From assembly GCA_044439985.1 (NCBI GenBank), contig JBITAG010000258.1, positions 1 to 8,197 on the forward strand: a stretch of 8,197 nucleotides of DNA, given 5' to 3'. The translations under genes were made by a program, and so were the position numbers. The notes below the pieces were generated by a model. The model was not told the origin of the DNA. It searched no databases and was given only the letters and a program-made list of their open reading frames with translations. This DNA comes from JAJRXR01 sp044439985. Its GTDB lineage: Bacteria; Planctomycetota; Phycisphaerae; Phycisphaerales; UBA1924. This document shows, piece after piece, positions 1-5,409 of this stretch. Every line of letters begins with the position of its first letter. The first letter of the stretch is position 1.

Positions 1-86
1 TGAACCGGCGCGGCGTCGAGCGTGGCGTCGCCTCCCTCAGCGTCGGCGTGGGGCAGGGCGTGGCGACGGTCGTCGAACGCGCGTAG
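1..86 (+). CDS. C-terminal end of a thiolase (acetyl-CoA acyltransferase, PcaF/PaaJ/FadA-like), partial
   Basis: Only the last 27 codons are inside the window; the reading frame starts at base 3 and ends in TAG at 84-86. The peptide contains SLSVGVGQGVATVVER, which matches the conserved thiolase C-terminus (family form: Cys-Ile-Gly-x-Gly-Gln-Gly-Ile-Ala, then a hydrophobic run and Glu-Arg). The Gly-Val-Gly-Gln-Gly form recalls the beta-ketoadipyl-CoA thiolases PcaF and PaaJ. Thiolases cleave 3-oxoacyl-CoA with CoA to give acetyl-CoA and a shortened acyl-CoA, which is the step needed after the CoA-transferase encoded in the facing operon. The gene converges on the aminotransferase with 10 bp between stop codons. 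The position of the second catalytic cysteine is Ser here (AGC at 39-41). The call rests on a short peptide in family context; the rest of the gene lies to the left. Confidence 0.72.
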   Translation, partial: NRRGVERGVASLSVGVGQGVATVVERA

Positions 87-94
87 CCCGCGCG
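78..94. terminator. Possible short hairpin between convergent genes
   Basis: CGCGCG at 78-83 can pair with CGCGCG at 89-94 around a 5-nt loop, in the 10-bp gap between two convergent stop codons; the left arm lies inside the thiolase gene. There is no U-tract on either strand, so intrinsic termination is doubtful. Short GC palindromes are also expected by chance in DNA of this composition. Confidence 0.2.
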
Positions 95-96
95 GG

Positions 97-1419
97 TCAG
101 GGCATCGACGCGATCTTCTCAAGCCCGGTCCGCACCGAGGCGACCAGAGCGTCGATCTCGGCCTCGGTCATCGGGGTGGAGAGCATCGCGGTGCACGTGT
201 TGATCATCACGTGCCCCTCCTCGAAGAGATGGTCAAGCAACACCTTGAGGCGCGCGTTCTCCTCGGGCGTGGTGAATGCCTCCCGGAAGTTGCGAGGCGG
301 CGTGGACTTCATGTGCACGCGGAACATCGACCCGGCGCCCGTGACGCACGCGCGCGCGCCCGTCTCGCGGGCGGCCTGTTCAATGCCCTCGATCGCACGC
401 TCGGCCAGGGCGTTGAGGCGGGCGATGGTGGGCCGGTCAAACTTCTTCATCGCCTGGTAGCCCGCGGTCATGCTGACGGGGTTGGCCGAGAAGGTTCCCG
501 AGTGGGGGAAGAGGTAGCGGTCGCCGCTCGGGTTCATCACGTCCATGACCTCGGCCCGCCCGGCAACGGCGCCGACGGGGAAGCCGCCCCCGATCATCTT
601 GCCCATGGCGGTCAGGTCGGGAATGAGCCCGTACCGCTCCTGCAGCCCGCCGAACTCGGTGCGGAAGGTGATGACCTCGTCGATCACGAGCAGCGAGCCG
701 TTGCGGCGCGTCCAATCGCGGATCGCGCCGACGAACTCGGGCGTCGCCGGGTTGAGCCCGACGCGGTGGGGCATCAGGTCGAGCAGGACACAGGCCAACT
801 CGGCCCGGTGCTCGTCCAGGATCCGGATGGCTCGGTCCGTGTCGTTGTAGGGGATCACGACGACATCGCTGAGGGCGGCGGGGGGCGTGCCGTGCGCGAG
901 CGGGACGCTGTTGGGCCGGTCGGGGCTCCCCCAGGTCTCGGGGTTCGGGGCCTGGCTGACCTCGGCGTAGTCGTAGCCGCCGTGATAGGCGCCCTCGGCC
1001 TTGGCGATCTTGGCTCTCCCGGTGAACGCGCGGGAAGCCTTGAGCATCACGAGGATCGCCTCGGTGCCCGAGTTGACGAACCGGATCTTCTCGAAGGACT
1101 CGGCGCGGGAACAGAGCAGTTCGGCGTACTCCACCTCGATCTCGGTCGCCATCATGAACGCCGTGCCCCGACCGACCTGCTCCCGGACAGCGCCGACAAT
1201 CTCCGGGCAGGCGTGCCCGTGGATCAGCGAGGCCATGTTGTTCGAGAAATCGATCCGCGTGACACCGTCGATGTCGGTGACGCGGCACCCTTCGCCGAAG
1301 TCCGCGTAGGCCGGGTGCGGCGAGCGGAGGACGGTGTTGCGGCTTACGCCGCCCGGCAGCACCCGCTTGGCCCGTTCGAAAAGCTCGGCGCTGCGCGACG
1401 TATGCGTTTGGCTGGTCAT
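97..1419 (-). CDS. Class III PLP aminotransferase, glutamate-1-semialdehyde aminomutase-like; probable beta-amino acid aminotransferase
   Basis: A 440-residue fold-type I PLP enzyme, the usual length for the family. Visible landmarks are LPGGVSRN near residues 21-28, the phosphate-binding NSGTE at 116-120, YHGGYD at 145-150, the pyridine-binding Asp in VIDEV at 246-250, and the Schiff-base lysine K274 in MGKMIGGG. The C-terminal half continues with HSGTFSANP near 306-314. By overall pattern it belongs with glutamate-1-semialdehyde aminomutases (HemL), but the same subgroup holds the beta-phenylalanine/beta-amino acid aminotransferases. A tetrapyrrole role is unlikely here because the gene is last in an operon with an aminomutase and a CoA-transferase. 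I infer that it removes the beta-amino group made by the aminomutase to give a beta-keto acid. The ATG lies 1 nt after the stop of the preceding gene (TGACATG), with only a weak ribosome site, suggesting translational coupling. The usual Glu-Pro of the central strand is Asp-Leu at 214-215, followed by a His-Arg pair. Substrate unproven. Confidence 0.9.
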   Translation of the reverse strand: MTSQTHTSRSAELFERAKRVLPGGVSRNTVLRSPHPAYADFGEGCRVTDIDGVTRIDFSNNMASLIHGHACPEIVGAVREQVGRGTAFMMATEIEVEYAELLCSRAESFEKIRFVNSGTEAILVMLKASRAFTGRAKIAKAEGAYHGGYDYAEVSQAPNPETWGSPDRPNSVPLAHGTPPAALSDVVVIPYNDTDRAIRILDEHRAELACVLLDLMPHRVGLNPATPEFVGAIRDWTRRNGSLLVIDEVITFRTEFGGLQERYGLIPDLTAMGKMIGGGFPVGAVAGRAEVMDVMNPSGDRYLFPHSGTFSANPVSMTAGYQAMKKFDRPTIARLNALAERAIEGIEQAARETGARACVTGAGSMFRVHMKSTPPRNFREAFTTPEENARLKVLLDHLFEEGHVMINTCTAMLSTPMTEAEIDALVASVRTGLEKIASMP

Positions 1420-1420
1420 G

Positions 1421-2098
1421 TCATTCCGCTTGTGTTGGTTCGCTCGCGGGCAGCAGGGGAGCGCCCGTGCGGTTCTGGACAGTCTCGAAGTCCACCCCCG
1501 GGCTCAGTTCGACGAGGCGGAAGCCTTCCGAGGTGATGTCGATGACGGCCAGGTCGGTGTAGACCCGGTTCACGACGCCGAGCCCCGTCAGCGGATAGGT
1601 GCACGACTCCACGAGCTTCGGCTCGCCCTTCTTGGTCGTGTGCTGCGTGATCACGTAGACCTTCTTCACGCCCGCCACCAGGTCCATCGCGCCCCCGACG
1701 GCCGGGATGGCCCCCGGCTCGCCCGTCGACCAGTTCGCCAGGTCCCCGTTCTGCGCGACCTGGAGCGCGCCCAGGACCGAGAGGTCCAGGTGCCCGCCTC
1801 GGATCATCGCGAAGCTGTCGGCGTGGTGGAAGTACGCGGCGCCCGGGTTGGCGGTCACCTGTCGCTTGCCCGCGTTGATCAGCTCCGGGTCGCCCTGTCC
1901 CTCTTCAGGGGAAGGGCCCTTGCCCAGAAGCCCGTTCTCGGTGTGGTAGATGAGCGTCCGCCCCTCGGGGACGAAACGGGCGACGAGTTCGGGGATGCCG
2001 ATCCCCAGATTCACGTACGACCCGTTGGGGATGTCCAGCGCAAGACGCTGGGCCATCTGCTCCCGCGTCCGGCCCGCGATCGACGCCTGCTCGGTCAT
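1421..2098 (-). CDS. 3-oxoacid CoA-transferase subunit B (PcaJ/ScoB type)
   Basis: Beta subunit of a family I CoA-transferase, 225 residues, normal length. The catalytic glutamate is E54 in HTENGLLG, the equivalent of the SENG motif that forms the glutamyl-CoA thioester. Other family features are GSYVNLGIGIP at 26-36, HHADSF at 91-96, GGHLDLSVLGALQV at 101-114, GDLANW at 118-123 and IPAVGGAMDL at 131-140. HHADSF and the W-x-TG...IPAVGGAMDL stretch look more like PcaJ (3-oxoadipate CoA-transferase) than like succinyl-CoA:acetoacetate transferases, as I recall those families. The enzyme would move CoA from a donor such as succinyl-CoA to a beta-keto acid in the cytoplasm, as a heteromer with the preceding gene product. 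Its ATG overlaps the stop of subunit A by 4 nt (ATGA), and a GGGAG site lies about 10 nt upstream. Family call is firm; the exact acid is inferred. Confidence 0.94.
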   Translation of the reverse strand: MTEQASIAGRTREQMAQRLALDIPNGSYVNLGIGIPELVARFVPEGRTLIYHTENGLLGKGPSPEEGQGDPELINAGKRQVTANPGAAYFHHADSFAMIRGGHLDLSVLGALQVAQNGDLANWSTGEPGAIPAVGGAMDLVAGVKKVYVITQHTTKKGEPKLVESCTYPLTGLGVVNRVYTDLAVIDITSEGFRLVELSPGVDFETVQNRTGAPLLPASEPTQAE

Positions 2099-2805
2099 GG
2101 GTAGGTCACTCCCGCGGCGACCAGCTCCGACTCATGCGCCGGCTGGGCGACCTCGACCACGCGTTCCACGAAAATCCCGGGCGTCACGACCGCCTCGGGG
2201 TCCAACTCACCCGCGGGCACGACCCGCTCGGCCTGCACGATCGCGACCTTCGCCGCCATCGCCATGGGCGGGCCGAAGTTCCGCGCCGTCTTGTTGTAGA
2301 TCACGTTCCCGTGGGTGTCCGCGGCTCGCCCCTTGATGAGCGCGAAGTCCGCCCGCAGGCCATGCTCGAGCAGGTACTCACGCCCGTCGAACGTGCGCGA
2401 CTCCTTGCCCTCGGCGAGGGGTGTCCCGACGCCGGTGGGGGTGTAGAAGGCCGGGACGCCCGCGCCCCCCGCCCGGATGCGTTCCGCGAGGGTGCCCTGG
2501 GGGACCAGCTCGAGCTTGGTGAAGCCCTCGCGGTACAGCTCGGGGAAGACGGTTGAGTTGGCCGTGCGCGGGAAGGAGCAGATGACCTTGGTCACCCGCC
2601 GGGCCTTGAGGAGGGCGGCGAGGCCGACCTCCCCGCTCCCGCAGTTGTTGCTCACGATGGTCAGATCCTTGGCGCCCTGATCGATGAGCGCATGAATGAG
2701 TTCGATGGGGCTGCCCGCCTCCCCGAACCCTCCGACCATGATCGTCGCGCCGTCGAAGACGTCCGCGACCGCCTCGGCGACGCTGGACACCCGCTTGTCG
2801 ATCAT
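2095..2805 (-). CDS. 3-oxoacid CoA-transferase subunit A (PcaI/ScoA type)
   Basis: Alpha subunit of the same CoA-transferase, 236 residues. It has the glycine-rich CoA site GGFGEAGSP at 25-33, TIVSNNCGSGEVGLAAL around 49-65, VPQGTLAERIRAGGAG at 101-116, the PTGVGT loop at 123-128, and NKTARNFGP at 171-179. CSFPR at 76-80 and the following VF-ELYR pattern resemble PcaI; GGAGVPAFYTPTG is shared with ScoA and AtoD. I chose the ATG at 2805 because it overlaps the kamA stop as ATGA, the same coupling as at the next junction, and because family members start close to this Met-Ile-Asp-Lys. A GTG at 2814 would add three residues and cannot be excluded. A purine-rich stretch (GGCGGG...GGGGG) precedes the start. 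The position between the aminomutase and subunit B ties it to the beta-amino-acid route. Confidence 0.93.
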   Translation of the reverse strand: MIDKRVSSVAEAVADVFDGATIMVGGFGEAGSPIELIHALIDQGAKDLTIVSNNCGSGEVGLAALLKARRVTKVICSFPRTANSTVFPELYREGFTKLELVPQGTLAERIRAGGAGVPAFYTPTGVGTPLAEGKESRTFDGREYLLEHGLRADFALIKGRAADTHGNVIYNKTARNFGPPMAMAAKVAIVQAERVVPAGELDPEAVVTPGIFVERVVEVAQPAHESELVAAGVTYP

Positions 2806-4271
2806 CCCCCGCACCCGCCGGTCATGGGCATCGAGTTGGTCAGACGCGTGGGCGCCTCGCCAGGCTTGGAGACCCGTGCGTAGTCGAACAGGCCCGCCTC
2901 GTCGAAGAGGACGCGGTCTTCGTAGTCGTCGAACCAGAGCGCGTCGGGGTTGCGCCCGACGATGCAGACCTTCCCGATATCGGGAGCGCTGCCCGCGTTG
3001 CGGAGGAGCTTGAAGATCACCACGCCGTTCTCGCTCCCCTTGAGGCCGGGGATCGGTTCGTTGGTCACGGCGGCGACCTCGGTCTTGCCCTTGTAGTGGG
3101 TGATGGAGAGGCGCGCGTGCTTCTCAATGCCCGAGAGCCCCTTCTGCGAGTCGTTGAGGATCTGCCACGCCTTCTCGATGGGGATGTTGAAGGCCTTGTA
3201 GGCGACGATGTCACGCCCGCAGAAGTAGTAGTGATTCTCGCCGCCCGCACGCTTGAACTCGCGTTGGAGGATGCGCAGGGCGTCGGGGTCGTCGTTGATG
3301 CCCCGGATGATGGGCGCCTGGTTCTCGACCGAGATCCAGCCGCGCTTGGCGAAGCCGCGCATCGCCTCGCCCGTGGCGGGGATCCACTGCAGGAATCCCT
3401 GGTCGTCGCGGATGTACTCGCCGTCGGGCCCCTTGGCGAGGATCTCGTCGGGGTGCTCGAAGTGAAGCATCATGTGCAGGCCGACCTGCGGGTATGTCTC
3501 ATGGAAACGGTCGAGCATTTCGAAGAAGGTCCGGTCGAAACGCTGCGGGTAGAAGGCCATCTCCTTCGTGCCGATGCGGATCGACTCGATCCCGGCCTCG
3601 GCCAGCGCGCCCAGCCAGGCGGCGATCTTGCCGTTGTTGAGCACCATCGGATCCCCGCCCGAGAGCAGGATCTCACGCAGCTTCTCGCGCCCCGTCTCCG
3701 GGTGGCGCCCGCCATTCTTGGCGACGATCTCGTTGTGCTCGCGGATGTACGCGGTGATCTCGGGGATCTTCGCCAGGCCCTTCTTCTTCACCGTGCCGTC
3801 CGCACGCTCGATCTCCTTGCGCGCGATCAGCTCCTCGCGGTAGCAGAAGCGGCAGTGGGCCGAGCAGGTCGAGACGACGTACATCAGCCCCATCTCGTAC
3901 TTGTGCAGCAGACCCTCGACCGGGCTGTAGTCCATCTGGTTGCCCGGGTCCTCGGAGCCGGCCAGGTCCGTCGTCTCGTCGGGGCTCGCCTTCACCAGCC
4001 GCTGGATCGAGGGGCTCGTCCGGGCCAGCTCGTAGTAGTGGCGGGTGATCTTCACCGGCATGCGCGACTCGACGTCTCGCTCCGTGCCCTTGAGCACCTT
4101 CAGGCTCACCACCTCGTCCTTCGTGTAGAAGCTGAGCATGTCCTCGGGCGCCTTCTCGTTGAAGAAGGGCGCCAGGCCATTGATGATCTCTCGCTCGTAC
4201 CGGGCCTCCTCGACGCTGTCGAGAAAGGCCTGCTCGCGGGGGGAGGGGACGTACTTCTGTGCCTGGATCAT
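2802..4271 (-). CDS. kamA: KamA-family radical SAM / PLP amino acid 2,3-aminomutase, substrate uncertain
   Basis: A 489-residue member of the lysine 2,3-aminomutase family, which uses a [4Fe-4S] cluster, S-adenosylmethionine and PLP to move an amino group from C2 to C3. The radical SAM cysteines are C136, C140 and C143 in TCSAHCRFCYR; the SAM-binding LSGGDP is at 204-209; RIGT at 232-235 and PQRF at 242-245 are typical, as is IIRGINDD at 321-328. Length exceeds the clostridial enzyme (about 416 residues) but is near that of B. subtilis KamA. The start is the ATG at 4271, with GGAG at 4280-4283 eight bases upstream; the frame stays open further upstream, but that would run into the divergent regulator. 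First gene of the operon. Two known lysine-specificity sites are altered: the CDLS element reads CGRD, putting Arg353 at the first substrate Asp, and the PGGGGK loop that carries the PLP lysine is replaced by HYKGK (K394 or K396). The symbol is used in the family sense; lysine as substrate is doubtful. Confidence 0.92.
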   Translation of the reverse strand: MIQAQKYVPSPREQAFLDSVEEARYEREIINGLAPFFNEKAPEDMLSFYTKDEVVSLKVLKGTERDVESRMPVKITRHYYELARTSPSIQRLVKASPDETTDLAGSEDPGNQMDYSPVEGLLHKYEMGLMYVVSTCSAHCRFCYREELIARKEIERADGTVKKKGLAKIPEITAYIREHNEIVAKNGGRHPETGREKLREILLSGGDPMVLNNGKIAAWLGALAEAGIESIRIGTKEMAFYPQRFDRTFFEMLDRFHETYPQVGLHMMLHFEHPDEILAKGPDGEYIRDDQGFLQWIPATGEAMRGFAKRGWISVENQAPIIRGINDDPDALRILQREFKRAGGENHYYFCGRDIVAYKAFNIPIEKAWQILNDSQKGLSGIEKHARLSITHYKGKTEVAAVTNEPIPGLKGSENGVVIFKLLRNAGSAPDIGKVCIVGRNPDALWFDDYEDRVLFDEAGLFDYARVSKPGEAPTRLTNSMPMTGGCGG

Positions 4272-4371
4272 GGACCGGGCTCCGGGAAGGTGCAGAACGG
4301 GGTGGCGGATTCTGTAACTAACTGTACACTCTCGGCAGATTATTGCAACAAGATGACCACGGGGAGGGCCG
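4272..4371. promoter_or_regulatory. Divergent promoter/operator region between kamA operon and rpiR-type regulator
   Basis: This 100-bp gap contains a distinctly A/T-rich island (about 4309-4352) in otherwise GC-rich DNA. It holds two near-palindromes: TGTA-N8-TACA at 4313-4328 and TTATTGCAACAA at 4340-4351 with a perfect TTGCAA core. CTGTA also occurs twice, at 4312 and 4322, 10 bp apart. HexR, an RpiR-family regulator, binds a TGTA...TACA type palindrome, so the first site is a reasonable operator candidate. Both genes' promoters must lie here, allowing the regulator to control the operon and itself. Site assignments are by eye. Confidence 0.6.
4321..4348 (-). promoter_or_regulatory. Candidate sigma70-type promoter for the kamA operon
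   Basis: On the minus strand, TTGCAA (4348-4343) is followed after 16 nt by TACAGT (4326-4321), each matching four of six consensus bases. Transcription would start near 4314, giving a leader of roughly 40 nt to the kamA ATG. Both hexamers overlap the two palindromes, so a protein bound there would block RNA polymerase. Confidence 0.35.
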
Positions 4372-5259
4372 GTGTCGATCCAGGACCTGATCGCGAACGC
4401 GGGGGCGAAGCTGACCCCGACCGAACGCCGCATCGCGGAGGTGGTCCTCAAGGACCCCACCCTGCTGGCCTTCGGGACGGTATCGGACCTGGCCAGCCGC
4501 GTGGACACGAGCCGTCCCTCGATCGTCCGGTTCGCGACCAAGCTCGGGTTCGATGGGTACGCCGATCTGCAGGGCTGGGTCCGCGACGGGGTGGCCCGTC
4601 AACTGACCACCCCCAGCGATCGGATCCGCCAGCGTCGGGATGGGCCCGAACGCCTGCACCTGGACATGGAGCTGGCGGTTCACGACACCCTGCAGCAGCT
4701 CGATCCGGAACGGGTCCGGAGGCTCGCCGAGCCGATTTACGAGGCGCCGCGGGTCTGGATTCTCTCGGGGGAAACCTCCCGATCGGGAGCTCATGTGCTC
4801 CACAGCGGCCTGGCGATGGTGCGTGGCGGGGTCCAACTGGTGGATGAGCACGACCTCGGTCGGGACCTGCACACCGCCGGTCCGGGGGATGCCGCCGTCG
4901 TCTTCGACTTTGCCCGATACCGCCGGCGGTGCGTGCTCGCGGCGAGGTCACTGGTGGAGCACGGGGTCTCGCTCGTGGCGATCACCGACGGGCCGCTCTC
5001 CCCGCTCGTGGGGCTGACCGAGACGTGGTGCGCCCTGCGGGTGCCGGCGGTCGGCCCCTTCGACAGCTCGGTCCCGGCGGTGATGGCGGCGGAGCTGCTG
5101 GTGCTGGAGGTCGTGGACCGGCTCGGCCCGGAGGCGAGACGTCGGATCGACCGGCTCGAGGAACTCTGGCTCTCCACGGAGACGTTCCACCCGGGCGAGC
5201 GGCACGGGCGGGACGCCGCCGGGCGGACCGAGGCCTCCGATGAAGCTTCTCGATCCTGA
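4372..5259 (+). CDS. RpiR/MurR-family transcriptional regulator (HTH + SIS domains)
   Basis: A 295-residue cytoplasmic DNA-binding protein. Residues 1-77 form the RpiR-type helix-turn-helix: LTPTERRIAEVVL at 14-26, then VSDLASRVDTSRPSIVRFATKLGF at 37-60. Residues about 118-250 form a SIS (sugar isomerase) domain: VWILSGETSRSGA at 128-140, VVFDFARYRR at 176-185, SLVAITDGPLSPL at 200-212. SIS domains in this family usually sense phosphosugars, but some members answer to other metabolites; no ligand can be read from sequence. The GTG start at 4372 is supported by GGAGG at 4363-4367 and by the typical family N-terminus. It is divergent from kamA across a shared 100-bp region, the classic layout of a local regulator, so control of the kamA operon and of itself is the simplest inference. 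The last 25 residues are charged and look disordered. Confidence 0.92.
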   Translation: MSIQDLIANAGAKLTPTERRIAEVVLKDPTLLAFGTVSDLASRVDTSRPSIVRFATKLGFDGYADLQGWVRDGVARQLTTPSDRIRQRRDGPERLHLDMELAVHDTLQQLDPERVRRLAEPIYEAPRVWILSGETSRSGAHVLHSGLAMVRGGVQLVDEHDLGRDLHTAGPGDAAVVFDFARYRRRCVLAARSLVEHGVSLVAITDGPLSPLVGLTETWCALRVPAVGPFDSSVPAVMAAELLVLEVVDRLGPEARRRIDRLEELWLSTETFHPGERHGRDAAGRTEASDEASRS

Positions 5260-5284
5260 ATCATCCGCGCACGCACGGTTTGAG

Positions 5285-5308
5285 GCGGGTTTCCCGACCA
5301 AAGCCCGC
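5285..5308 (+). terminator. Possible intrinsic terminator hairpin after the regulator gene
   Basis: GCGGGTTT at 5285-5292 pairs with AAA at 5300-5302 and CCCGC at 5304-5308, leaving G5303 bulged and a 7-nt loop. It lies 25 nt past the stop codon at 5259. Only a mixed CTTCTC tract follows rather than a U-run, so strength is uncertain. It would separate the regulator transcript from the decarboxylase gene. Confidence 0.35.
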
Positions 5309-5353
5309 TTCTCGACGCTTGGGGCTCCTACGGTCCTTCAGGCCCGCTGCGGC

Positions 5354-5394
5354 GTCGTCGAAGCGGTGGGCGTTGCCGCTTTGCCACTGACGAC
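5354..5394 (+). promoter_or_regulatory. 41-nt two-part dyad upstream of the decarboxylase start
   Basis: GTCGTC (5354-5359) pairs with GACGAC (5389-5394), and inside this AAGCGG (5361-5366) pairs with CCGCTT (5376-5381). That gives 12 base pairs around a 9-nt loop and an asymmetric internal loop. The structure ends 15 nt before the TTG start. It could be a leader RNA structure masking initiation, or a protein-binding site; no riboswitch class is recognised. The remainder of the 150-bp gap shows no convincing promoter hexamers. Confidence 0.35.
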
Positions 5395-5409
5395 TCGAAA
5401 GCGACCTCC

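Noticed and set aside
97..1419. Annotation as HemL for tetrapyrrole synthesis
   Set aside because: The fold and motifs fit, but no haem genes are nearby, the operon is catabolic, and the central active-site segment is atypical.
22..1536. 504-codon plus-strand open frame across the aminotransferase
   Set aside because: Low-complexity Arg/Gly/Val/Ala-rich translation with no motifs, antisense to a clearly conserved enzyme; an expected shadow in GC-rich DNA. The thiolase end at 3-86 is in a different frame and is kept.
2802..4271. Annotation as EpmB (EF-P beta-lysylation enzyme)
   Set aside because: EpmB is shorter (about 340 residues) and has no reason to be linked to CoA-transferase and aminotransferase genes; no efp or epmA is present.
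4272..4541. 90-residue N-terminal extension of the kamA frame
   Set aside because: It crosses the A/T-rich promoter region and lies antisense to the regulator's HTH region; the ATG at 4271 has a good ribosome site and a family-like N-terminus.
3096..4847. 583-codon plus-strand open frame opposite kamA and running into the regulator
   Set aside because: Composition is that of an antisense shadow; it would cover the promoter region and overlap two well-supported genes.
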